A stretch of DNA of 64,000 bases from Cunninghamia lanceolata. Lineage: Eukaryota > Streptophyta > Pinopsida > Cupressales > Cupressaceae. Positions 24,656-34,278 of the stretch are shown here, in pieces. Numbering within the stretch: the stretch's first letter is position 1; each line of letters starts with the position of its first letter. The notes under the pieces are model-generated. The model saw only the letters and a list, made by a program, of their open reading frames with translations. It was not told the origin of the DNA and searched no databases. Location of the stretch: the NCBI GenBank assembly GCA_027924645.1, contig BSBN01000297.1:124001-188000 (forward strand). Direction: 5' to 3'. Both the position numbers and the translations under genes were made by a program.

Positions 24656-25140
24656 TTTGCAATGTATATCAGATATTCTTTGTTTCAAATTGCTCCAAGA
24701 AAATAGTCCGCAACATATACAATCATTTCCATCATTTGTGAGTACTTTGGCATCGCCATATTAGACCATTTTTGTTAAATGTATTCACATGTGCTCAGGG
24801 TTTCATCAAAGTGGTCTATAATCAACGATTGTGTGTTAAGGTTCCAATAAATATTCTTGTATTTCTCATATGTGGCCTAGTCCTAAAATGTAACAACATT
24901 TAATTGTGTCCAGCATTGGTGTCAAGGTTTCTATGATAATTGTTCTTATAATTAGCATTGCTATAATTTATTTAGACATTAAACAAAAGTTTACATTTAA
25001 TTAGATATCGTTTGATCAGTGACAAATTTGAGTATTAAATGTCATTGATGTTTACATTAGAAAAATACAATGTTTTCATTATATTCAAGTATTGCATAGA
25101 TAGGAAATACCAAAATGTGTAAGGTTTATAAAAATATTAA
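24656..25140. other. No gene seen
   Basis: AT-rich sequence with no ORF, repeat partner or recognisable domain. Confidence 0.5.
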
Positions 25141-25149
25141 AAAGGACAT

Positions 25150-25500
25150 TATAGTGATATTAAAACAAAACATACAACCAAGTTAGACATGTCAAAGGAA
25201 TCTACAAGAGCTTTGCAAGGGACTATGGATTGACAAGCAAAGCAATTTGAGAATGAGAAAGGTGAAATGTATGCATCACACCGAGGAAGGGAACATGCTT
25301 CAAAGAAGCTACATGAATAGACCTCAACAGAAGTTAGACAACCGAAGGAACCCACTACATTGCACAAGGAATTGAGGTTATGGATTTGCCAACTCTCAAG
25401 GATGATTTGAGAGCTTGATATTATAGAGATTGTTATTTGGGAAGGGATAGATTTGTTGAACTTGCATTGCTTGAGGACAAGCAATTTTAGAAAGGTAGAC
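25150..25500 (+). pseudogene. Remnant of gypsy pol 3' end before an LTR
   Basis: The last 60 bases read LLEDKQF, stop, KGR and run straight into the LTR at 25501. The same arrangement (LRLLEDKQSRKGR, then a TGTCATG LTR) ends the chromovirus pol at 63685-64000, and TTGCTTGAGGACAAGCAAT is identical in both. Upstream of this the frame is broken and no chromodomain is recognisable, so only the tail is supported. The minus-strand ORF over this stretch is a shadow. Confidence 0.5.
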
Positions 25501-26819
25501 TGTCATTGTCCTCTTTTCAAAAATAAAATAATTAGGAGACTCAAAGCCTATTTCTTATTTCCTATAAGCTTAGGGAAGTATTTTAATAATAATGTTTTAA
25601 GTTAGTTCTAATATTATTTGAAAATATTGTAAAGGGACAACTTAAATATTATTATTAATTAGATAAAGTCGGTCATATAAATGGAATATAATAAAGCCTT
25701 TTGTAATCTTTTATTAAAATGTTATAAGTAAGCACTTTGGAGAGAAAAGGGGTGAACACTTTTAGAGGGAAAGGGGATTGAAAATTTAGGCCCCAAATTG
25801 GAGTCCATAAAAGAGAGGCATTCACTCAAGGATAGCATCCAGTTTATGAAATCAAAAACCCTCTTTTATCTAATAGCTTGAGCACTTGTGTTCAACTATT
25901 TCTCCTTAGGATGAAAACCCTTGGAATGTAAAGATTTGAAAGATGAATATCATCTTGGTTTCCGAGAAAGAGTAGAGAATGAAAACCCTTTGTTCTTTGA
26001 GATAATTTCATCCAAAAATCATATTTGTGCTGAGAAGATTGGAGCGAGTTTCCAGTTTCTGATTTGGTTTGTAAATTCAGTGTGTTTGCATCTGGTGTGG
26101 TGTGTTAATTTTAATTGTTTCCAATATTTAGTTTGGTAGAGAAGCTATCAGTAGAAGATTTTTGGTGTGAACATTTGGATTTTGTGTGTTTCCCATTGTG
26201 ATGCAACCAGTCATTGTAACAAGATCGATATTTATAAAGGTGTTAGTGTTCTAGTATTTTGTTGTTTATTTGTGTTTATTGTTCCCATGTAATTTGAGTT
26301 TGCTCCTATGCATCCTTTGGAAAATTTGTTATTATCTTTGTATTTGCCGCTGTACAGTTTGGTGGTTGTCGTACCATCTTAGGGTGCTAGAAAACCATTT
26401 ATTCTTTGAAGCGATTTCATCTACAAATCATGATTGTGTTGACAAGATTGCAGTGAGTTTCTAGTTGGTGTGTGTTTTCAATGTGGTATGCTTGTTTAAA
26501 TATTCAATTGGATTTCAGTTTTGGTTTGTAGTGGAGATTGTCAAAGGACATTGTGAGCTTTTAGATTTTATGTCTTATTGTGGCACAACCACTTCATTGT
26601 AATCAAATATTCCTATATCTATAAAGGAGTTCATTGTTCCTATATTTCTGTATATTTTTATTCAAATATTCCTATGAGTTTGTTATTTCAGTGTGATTGC
26701 TACTACACATCTTTAAGTATATTGGTTATATTTGTCTATTGTTGTATCAGTCGTATAGGTTACCATACCATCTTTTCTAATTAGAAGGTTGATATAGTTC
26801 TCATCAGACCATTATCCGC
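25501..26819 (+). repeat. Gypsy-type LTR, copy 2 (probably a 3' LTR)
   Basis: Starts TGTCATTGTCCTCTTTTCA after a purine-rich run (AGAAAGGTAGA) and the pol tail, and aligns to 22547-23889 through to CATTATCCG. It carries the same internal direct repeat (near 25988 and 26400). Its right end abuts LINE ORF1 sequence at about 26826. No matching target duplication is visible with copy 1, so the pair cannot be shown to be one element. Confidence 0.7.
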
Positions 26820-26825
26820 ACCACC

Positions 26826-27300
26826 CCCATGGGAGACTGCTGCAGGGAGATCCACCATAGGGGAACTAGGAGGAGGCCTATTACCTTGAGAGACATAATC
26901 ACCAATAGTCAACTATTCAGCGAGAGCATTCCTCCACCACAATGTCAGGCTCGCCTTGCGACGAGAAGAAGGGTAGTCAGAAGCTATGTGTTTGATGGAA
27001 AAGCATCATCTACAATGGAAGGGGAGACCCTCATAATCCAACGGTTGAGTTCACAGTCTATCCTCCACCATTAAAACAATATCCTTTGAAAGTTCCTTGG
27101 AGGTATCGACATCCATGAGGATATGAGAAAAAGTAGGATGGTCAATGAGGGTAGTGGTAGCATCAATCTTCAAAAAATGACCAATCACATTGCTAATGGC
27201 ATCATAACAAGACTCAACCTAGAATTGAAGAGGGAGATGGGGAAGTTTGACCTAAACAAGCTTCATATTTAACTCAAAATTGAGGTACCTATGTACAATG
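26826..27300 (-). pseudogene. LINE ORF1 fragment (DUF4283 end and zinc knuckle)
   Basis: Minus-strand translation around stops gives NFELNMKLVWVKLPHLPLQF-like text near 27230-27290, then ILMDVDTSKEL, then EGLPFHCRWCFSIKHIAS near 26980-27020. This matches the WVRLP...LPLHFW and EGIPFRCRxCHxxGH blocks of plant LINE ORF1 proteins. It is separate from the LINE at 1-20253. It is cut off at about 26826 by the neighbouring LTR and on the other side near 27300. About 100 bases between it and the copia fragment at 27403 are unassigned. Confidence 0.65.
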
Positions 27301-27402
27301 AATACCCCCCAAAGAGAAGAAGCCTCCCCTTCACAAATACAGAGAGAACACTCCCCCAGAATAGGGAGAGAAAAGAGGACTAAGAAGCCGCCTCGAAGTG
27401 GA

Positions 27403-27461
27403 CACCTATCGCATCCCCAACAAAACTTGCAAATGAAGGAACTTGCATTCAATGAAGGGTT
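27403..27461 (-). pseudogene. Ty1/copia pol, last codons of RNase H (separated fragment)
   Basis: Minus-strand residues FIECKFLHLQVLLGMR then a stop. They continue the NIFTKP motif that ends at 42987 on the other side of the inserted element, and match the usual copia ending IFTKPL...KF...LLGV. The join is in frame when the insertion and one GGGTT are removed. Beyond it, the expected 3' LTR of the copia element is not recognisable. Confidence 0.8.
27457..27461. repeat. Target-site duplication GGGTT, left copy
   Basis: Precedes the 5' LTR of the outer non-autonomous element; the right copy is 42982-42986. Confidence 0.9.
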
Positions 27462-29253
27462 TGTTGGCAATAAATATTGTCATTGATGTTAACACAATAT
27501 ATATACATTGATGACAACATAGCAGATGAAAATGTATAGACAAACTTGTACAGAGGAAGACAAACCAGTCTGGGAGAAGAGAAAATAGTCTAAGTATGGG
27601 GAGATGATTTGTTTTGGTTTTGAGCATGATGCGGAGTTAATCACTCACGTTCTTGCATAGCTTCTGCATTCCCACATGTATATCTAATCAGTTGGGTGTA
27701 CCACACTTAATTACAAAAAGAAGAAATATCACTAAGGCATTCATAGTGCTCATCCTAAGGCAAAGTCATCTTAAGTCAATCTGCATTTCTCCGCAAAGCA
27801 ATATTTTATCTTGCGATTCTGAAGACAACTTTACTATGGTATTGAAATGATAAATCCAACTTTTCAAGTCCTCAGATCATCTGTATGAAAAGTTACAAGG
27901 GACAGAGTATCGACCATCACTTAGACAGAGGCAATGCAGTCTATTCCAGAGCCTAAATACACAAGGTTGAGTTTTGTGGAGGATGAAACATGTATAGATC
28001 AGTCATTAAAGGGTGTATAGAGACACTACATGTTCCAAGGGATAGCAAGTATGATCCACATGTAGACAAATTTCATTTTTTGGTACTGCATCAAGTTATT
28101 ATGTCTGCAAGTAAAGTGTTGAGTATAACTGTCCTCCGGACTCCTGGTTATTCATGCCAAACTTTTGAGTTCCTCCGGAATCATTAGACAAAGGTGTGCA
28201 GATCTAACAAGAAGCTTATAATGATGTTTTAGCTCATTCCCAAAAGGTTTTAGGTCTTTCATTTCACCACAACATCATATTTTGAGATGTGAAGTAACAC
28301 ATGTGATCTGGGATGCTGTGTTTTCTACAAATAGTCATGTTTCATGTCTTGCGAATGCATAGATTGAGTTGATACATCAGCAATAAGGAGTGTGAAGCTT
28401 GTTGAGTTCATGTGTGATTGAATTCTTGGTCCACATAGAGTTTTTGGCATCTCCCCAGCTATATGAAGATGAACAGTTAGTAGTATTGAGCAGTTTGAGC
28501 TGACTGGTCAAGTATTTGACATATGCGGAGGATCCTAATTAGTTTCCTTATCTTTGAATGTATGGAGAGATGTGCATTGATACTCTTAATGAAGTCCTAA
28601 GGTCCACAATGAGTTTTTCTTATCATATTGTATGTTTTGAGGCCGACTTGTGAAGAGGTACACGTTTCATCTAATGATGTTTTGATGTTGACCTAATCAG
28701 TGTTTTGAAGTGATGTGGAGGATATTTATAGAAGATAAATTTCATTTGTAAAGCAACAAGGTGTATGTGAACACAACATAGCAGAGGGAAAGACATGAAG
28801 TGTGCAAAATCATTTTGAGGATATATATTGAGTAGAAAAGGCAGACTGCATTATCAGCATAAGTCAAGTGTGTTCTTTATAGCAGTCTATACATTTGTAC
28901 TACCTTTATAAAATCTATTGCAGTGAGAAAATACTTAGGGAGTAGTATCATCCTTGGGCGGTAGCCCTAAATTAAAGTTGTAATACATGGAGTAGTAGCC
29001 TCCTTGGGTTGAAGCCCTAAAACAAAGTTGTAACATTTTTGCAGTGAGCATATTATATTGTAAGCTAACACTCACCATGGTTTTTCCCTATCTTAGGGTT
29101 TTCCATGTAAAAATACTAGTGTCGTGCATTGATTTATGTTGCATGATTTCCTTTCTGTTCTACATGTTATTCAGTTTTATTTGTTGATATTTGGTTAAGT
29201 TTTAGTATGTGTTGATTCACCCCCCCCCTCTCAACACCTCATTGTGTTCAACA
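27462..29253 (+). repeat. 5' LTR of the outer element (1792 bp)
   Basis: Starts TGTTGGCAATAAATATTGTC and ends GTGTTCAACA. It aligns with 41190-42981 at the same length. Near 29085-29115 it has the GTTTTTCCCT...GGGTTTTCCATGT motif common in R-U5 of plant copia LTRs. ORFs inside (27653-27850, 27990-28187) are LTR sequence, not genes. Confidence 0.92.
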
Positions 29254-29255
29254 AT

Positions 29256-29268
29256 TGGTATCAGAGCC
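29256..29268 (+). promoter_or_regulatory. Primer-binding site, outer element
   Basis: TGGTATCAGAGCC, complementary to the 3' end of plant initiator tRNA-Met, two bases after the LTR. Confidence 0.95.
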
Positions 29269-29270
29269 AA

Positions 29271-29843
29271 GTGCCTTTGAAAAGCCTAACAGCTAAGGGA
29301 GATCCTGCACTTGAACACATGGAATCTGAAGTTATGGACAATGATATATTTTTATTGGAACCAAATCTTGAAGCAATGGAACCTAAAGGTTGGGATCTTG
29401 ATGGGAGTGAAGTAGATCTTGAGGAGGAACTCAAGTCAGCCCTTAATGAACTAGATGAAGTCAGAGGACTAAATGTAGAATATGAAGACATGCTTGAATT
29501 AGCAAAAGAGACAATTGACAAATTGAAGACAAAGGCCAAAGAGTCAAAAGAAGAAATTGGCAAGTTGAAAACTCTATTAGAAGAAGACAAATGGGGTGAC
29601 ACAAAGCTCAAAGAGGCTAAAGATATGATCTCAAATCTAAAAGTCATGGTTGAAGAAGAGAAGAGGATTGAAGACTGCCTAAACATCAAACTCAATGAGG
29701 AATCAACTAAATGCTCAAAACTTGAGGAAGAAGTTGTCATTCTAAGGAAAGAACTGGAAAAGGCAAAAGAGCAGATTGACAAAGGACTAAAACTAAAAGG
29801 AGGAACTGGAATTCTTGATGAAATAATTAACTCTAGAAAATAA
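29271..29843 (+). pseudogene. gag-like ORF of the outer element, coiled-coil part
   Basis: An open frame (29244-29843; the first useful Met may be the one in HMESEVMDNDIF near 29319). After a short acidic N-terminus, about residues 55-190 are a strong coiled coil rich in Glu, Lys and Leu (LEEELKSALNELDEV, ETIDKLKTKAKES, CSKLEEEVVILRKELEK). The usual copia gag domain (UBN2/DUF4219 type, WxxRMxxxL) is absent. From memory, a coiled coil before zinc knuckles resembles the C-terminal part of Sirevirus gag. The ORF ends at a TAA at 29841, and the zinc-knuckle part follows in broken frames. The inner element has the matching ORF at 32733-33481 with shared wording such as VEKEKRIEECLN. Confidence 0.8.
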
Positions 29844-30042
29844 ACAAGAAAAATTAGGTCTTGGTTTTCAAAAGGGGAAGAGTCCTATGATCAGTGCCTC
29901 TACAAATTTATATGATAACTTTTATTTAGAAGGAAAGTCTGAAACTAAGAAGGAAGAGACCTACACTAGAGACCCTAAGAAGAAAGCCTACATAGTTACA
30001 AAAGAAGATGAATTCACTCATGTCTGAAGATAAAGGAAGAAT

Positions 30043-30600
30043 GTGAAGAAGAATTTCAAAAATCCTCAACCTACAAGGCAACCATCTCACATCAGGTACT
30101 CTCAAGGTTTCAATGGCAATTGTTTTACTTGCAATAAGTTTGGTCACAAAGTTGTTGATTGTAGGAGAAAGATAAATCAAAATGCTCTAAGATGTTACAC
30201 TTGTAATAAAGTTGGTCATAAAGTTGTTGAACGTAGAAGTAAGATAAAATAGAATTTAGTTAGGTGGTATGTTTGCAATAAGATGGGACATAAGGCTAAT
30301 GTGTGCAGAAGTAAAATGCAAAGAAACAACAGGGATAATGCTCAATCCTTTTATGGATACTGTTATACTTGTAATAAGTTTTGCCACAAAGTAGCTAACT
30401 GCAAATCAAAGGCAAGGAGAAATGGAAATGCTCAGCAAACAAAGTGCACCTGTCATGAGTGCAATCAAACAAGGCACTCTAGAAAGAATGTGAGGCTTGT
30501 TTCCCAAAAGAAAGTTGATATTGCTTAGCAAAGGATGGAAATGAACAAAGTATGGAAGAAGAAGGAAGTATGTGATGTTTTTGGACCTCTACCTAGTGCA
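30043..30600 (+). pseudogene. Zinc-knuckle array of the outer element's gag
   Basis: Five CCHC-type knuckles in about 150 codons: CFTCNKFGHKVVDC, CYTCNKVGHKVVER (last Cys changed), WYVCNKMGHKANVC (first Cys changed to Tyr), CYTCNKFCHKVANC and CHECNQTRHSRKNV (last Cys lost). They alternate with basic linkers (RRKINQNA, RSKMQRNN). A TAG at 30250 splits the array. Most retroelement gags carry one or two such knuckles. Role by analogy: packaging of element RNA. The array stops at 30528, and the sequence after it has no open frame. Confidence 0.85.
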
Positions 30601-31006
30601 GGTGGATCCTCCAGTAATTAAAAGATGAAGTATTGGTTTAGGGGGAGTTACAACTACAAAATTCTTCAAAACCCTGAATGTGCAAGATGCTAAATCTCTC
30701 AACATTTTGGCTAGTGTTGTCTTGTGCACCTGTCATGAGTGCAAACAAGGCACTCTGGAAAGAATGTGAGGCCTGTTTCCCAAAAGAAAGTTGATATTGC
30801 TTAGCAAAGGATGGAAATGAACAAAGTATGGAAGAAGAAGGAAGTATGTGATGTTTTTGGACCTCTACCTAATGCAGGTGTATCCTCCAGTAATTAAAAG
30901 ATGAAGTATTGGTTTAGGGGGAGTTACAACTGCAAAATTCTTCAAAACCCTGAATGTGCAAGATGCTAAATCTCTCAACATTTTGGCTAGTGTTGTCTTG
31001 TGCATG
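30444..31006 (+). repeat. 280-bp tandem duplication at the end of gag
   Basis: Unit 1 (30444-30723) and unit 2 (30724-31006) both begin GTGCACCTGTCATGAGTGCAA and run to GTTGTCTTGTGCA. They differ by a short deletion and about half a dozen substitutions. The unit contains the last zinc knuckle, the gag stop and a TTTAGGGGGAGTT purine tract. The two units are more alike than the element's two LTRs, so the duplication arose after insertion or is very recent. Confidence 0.92.
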
Positions 31007-31009
31007 TTA

Positions 31010-31346
31010 AGATAATGTTTTAAAAAAGGTTGGTCAAACTTCAAAGAAAAATTTCCAAATGTAGTAGATTGCGGAAGTTTTAAGGGTTAACAGTGATAAG
31101 GGCATTTATCAAAAGGATACCTACACTCAAGGGGAGTTGTTATTGCAAATCCTTCACCTCCCCTTCATGATACTAAAAACATTCAACATAGAGATGTGAT
31201 TGATCAAATTTTCAGAGCAATTGGTTGACTTGCGAAGGTTTACTGAAGGTTCATAAGGTTATGTATATGAAAAGGGGAAATTAGGTTATATCAGAGAATG
31301 CAATTAATGTAGAATAAACCTATTTAGTGAAAAGACTATATAGGTG
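31010..31346 (+). other. Outer element, non-coding stretch between gag and ORF2
   Basis: No ORF. It contains CTCAAGGGGAGTTG near 31128-31141, a polypurine-like tract. It continues after the inner element at 37495. Confidence 0.6.
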
Positions 31347-31351
31347 ATGCC
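31347..31351. repeat. Target-site duplication ATGCC, left copy
   Basis: Directly before the inner element; the right copy is 37490-37494. Confidence 0.88.
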
Positions 31352-32660
31352 TGTTGGCAACATAAGCATGATGATGAAGAGACTGATGAGCTTGACAGTG
31401 AGTAGTGTTGTCATTGATGGCAAAAAAGTGTAAAGACACATTTGTGTTGGTCTAGAGAATGGCAACAAAGAATAAAGATGTAGTCATTTTGGTCTAGAGA
31501 AGACCAAAGTACCAATCACTCTACAGATTTGTCTAAGTCCTAGTGTACTATCTTCAATGTTCAGGGAACCAGTTTCTTGGTCCGCATTGCTTCGCTATGA
31601 AGAATCTTGTCATGCGGTTATAAGTTATTTTTGGTGCATACTAAAGGAGTCTAAATCCAAAGTTTTAGGTCTTGAAGCCCTCCAGGGTGAAAGATAGAGT
31701 TGACAGAGTATCAGACTCTATAATGACAGTACCAGTGGCATACTGGAATACTTCGCATTCCACCGCAAATGAATATTTTTCTATGCAGATTTGAGGATAA
31801 GTTTATGGATATCAGAAGTGTGTTGTCTCCAAGTGGTAAGAATTTTTGTGGTCCACATGTTGAGTTGTGAGCAAACTATCAGTTCATGTTGTTATTACTT
31901 CACTAGTAGAGCCAACCTAAAGGTGTTGATGTTGTGTGGAGCTAACTAATGTATGGAACAAACTTATGGGAGTAAATATAGGTTATGCCGACCTATCTAA
32001 ATGTGCTACACATTTTGGTTCTCTCCACAAAGCGTATAGGGTTGAGTTTTGGGCTGACAAGACAAGAAGTCACATGGTACATCTTTCTGCCAACCTATTT
32101 GATGTTTTGCTTGATTGCGGTATATAAACAAGATTGAATTCTTGTGTGGAGTGGGATGTGGATGAAGGAATTAAGTGTGTGTATGTGAGTGAAATCTAAT
32201 GCAGAGAACGATAAGATAAGATTGTGGTGAAGATGAAGGTGTTAAGTCAGTATTATGAGCTTTAGTGGAACTATATCTCTAGCATAAGTCAGATGCATTA
32301 CTAGCAGTTCATATTTGGCAGTGAGCCACCCCTTCTTCTATCTCTTTCTATTCATGACAGTGAGTCCTTTCGCAATGAGCCACCTGCAGTGAGCACTTCT
32401 TTTATGGACAGTGAGCCTAATTGTAATCGGTATTGTTATTCATAAATATATATGAGCTAATCCTCACCGTGGTTTTTCCCTTTTTGGATTTTCCATGTAA
32501 AAATCTAGTGTTCATGTGTTATGTATTCTGATGGTTCATTTCATGCTTTCCTTTCTTACTGCAAATTAAATATGCTATGTGGAATGAATGTTTAAATGCT
32601 TAAGTGGTTTCAGAGAATACTGATTCATGCCCCCCTTCTCAGTATTCTGGGTGTTCAACA
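31352..32660 (+). repeat. 5' LTR of the inner element (1309 bp)
   Basis: Starts TGTTGGCAACATAAGCATG and ends GGGTGTTCAACA. It shares the TGTTGGCAA start and the GTTTTTCCC...TTTTCCATGTAAAAATCTAGTGT motif with the outer LTR but is otherwise different, so the two are related families rather than copies. It carries short GCAGTGAGCC repeats near 32325-32410. Confidence 0.9.
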
Positions 32661-32662
32661 AT

Positions 32663-32675
32663 TGGTATCAGAGCC
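32663..32675 (+). promoter_or_regulatory. Primer-binding site, inner element
   Basis: TGGTATCAGAGCC two bases after the LTR, complementary to initiator tRNA-Met. Confidence 0.95.
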
Positions 32676-32732
32676 TAGTTGGTTCCTTAGAAGAAGCTTA
32701 ACCACTTGAGGAAGATCTTGAAGTGTGAACAC

Positions 32733-33860
32733 ATGGCGACTAGGAGATATCCTATCCTTCCAGAAGAAATTCCTACTATTGGATTTATTGAAGAAGACTG
32801 CATAGTTGACATGAATGGAGAACTTAAATCAGCCCTTGAAGATCTGGAGAAGGTCCAATGTGAGAACAAAGATCTAGAAGAAAATATTAAGCAGATGAAT
32901 GCATCAAGAAGTTGAGAGAGAAAAACAAGAAATTCAAAGAAAGATACAAGGAAGTAAATGACCAACTTAATCAATCAAATGAAACAATCACTAATTTGAA
33001 AATACAAGTTGAGAAAGAAAAAAGAATTGAAGAATGCCTAAATGAAAAATTGAAAGGAAAATTTGAAGAATGTTCAAGGCTTGAACAAGAAATTGTGGTC
33101 CTAAAGACAGAGTTGGAGAAAGAAAAGAATCAAGAAGACAAATTCAAGAAAATTTCCACCCTGCTTGATGAAATGATCACAAATCAAAAGGCTCCTAAGG
33201 ATAAAGAAGGATTGGGATTTGAAAAGGGTGAAAGTTCAAAGGCAAACGATGTTGAGAAGAAGAACAATAACCAAAAGAAGGTTGTAGTCAAGAAGGGTAA
33301 TAACAGACAGGTCCAAAACCAGAAGAAAAACTTCAAGAGGCCACCTATCAGACAACTAGCTGCACAAAGGTACCCTGGCCATTGTTATTCTTCTAATAAA
33401 TTTGGACATAAGGCTATGGAAAGTAGAAGCGGGATGAATCAAAATGTTCAATCATTCCCTGGTCAGTGTTTTACATGTTAAAGAATTGGTCATAGGGCTA
33501 GGAATGCAGAAATCAGATGATGAATGGTTACAATAAGGGTATGATGGTTTCATCTTTCAATAGTTACTATTATACATGCGTGATTTGGGCATAAGAATAA
33601 TCAATGCAGATCCAGAATGAATGGAAGTAAGCTTGTTCAAAATGTTAGATGTTATGAATGCAACAAATTAGGTCACACTGCAAAAGTAAGAATGTGAAGG
33701 TTGATCCGATAAAGAAGAGCGATCCAGTGAAGGATGTGGATCCGATAGAGATAAAGAAATAAATGGACAAGGTATGGAAAAAGAAAGAAGAAAATAAAGT
33801 GAATGATGAGGTTGTGCCAGTCTCTATTGCAGATGTTTCCTCTGAAAACTAAGTAGAAAG
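32733..33860 (+). pseudogene. gag-like ORF of the inner element
   Basis: Begins MATRRYPILPEEIPTIGF (Met at 32733, in an open frame from 32706) and shifts frame near 32910 into 32912-33481. The coiled coil runs over about 32820-33170 (LEDLEKVQCENKDLEENI, EKEKRIEECLNEKLKG, LEQEIVVLKTELEKEK). A basic Asn/Gln-rich linker follows (NNQKKVVVKKGNNRQ), then a run of zinc knuckles from 33375: CYSSNKFGHKAMES, CFTC then a stop, RIGHRAR, and a last CNKLGHT near 33660. At least four knuckle units are recognisable, several with lost Cys. It matches the outer element's gag in order and wording, so the architecture is a family trait. Confidence 0.82.
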
Positions 33861-34278
33861 CTTCAGCTTAGGGGAGCTTTAATAGACAAACTTTAAGCCC
33901 CTACCAAAGTTATGGTGTTGACTCTCTCAGCACATGGATATGTGGTGCAGGTTGACATGCTTGACCTATTGGAGAAAACTCCAGTGAAAAATGTCTTGTT
34001 GCAGAAGTTTGTGGAGCAATTGAAAGTGGTTGTGTATTACAATTGGGGTTTTGATAGCTTTACCAATCTGAGCATTGAATACGATTTAGGTTTTGCAAAA
34101 GGGGTTTTAAGCAATCTCACTTAACAAAAGATCATTTGCAATAAAAATTTGAAGAGAGAATAACAGTGAAAGAGCAAGGAGGAGCTAATTAGGATTCTTG
34201 CGCACAAAGCCCTAATCGGAAGCAATCAAAAGGTATTTACATATTTCTTGCCCTAATTTCTTTAGTGGTAGTTTGAAG
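33861..34278 (+). other. Inner element, stretch between gag and ORF2
   Basis: Starts with a purine tract (CTTAGGGGAGCTTT near 33867-33880), then a short open run (33912-34124) with no recognisable domain, then an AT-rich leader to the ORF2 start. Confidence 0.5.

Noticed and set aside
25149..25484. Minus-strand 111-codon ORF
   Set aside because: The plus strand carries the pol tail leading into the LTR at 25501; the minus frame has no domain.
22547..26819. One intact LTR retrotransposon bounded by copies 1 and 2
   Set aside because: Flanks show no matching target duplication, no primer site follows copy 1, and the interior is largely LTR fragments; kept as separate repeats.
29261..29782. 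Minus-strand 173-codon Ser/Phe-rich ORF
   Set aside because: Complement of the Glu/Lys-rich coiled coil on the plus strand; such shadows are expected.
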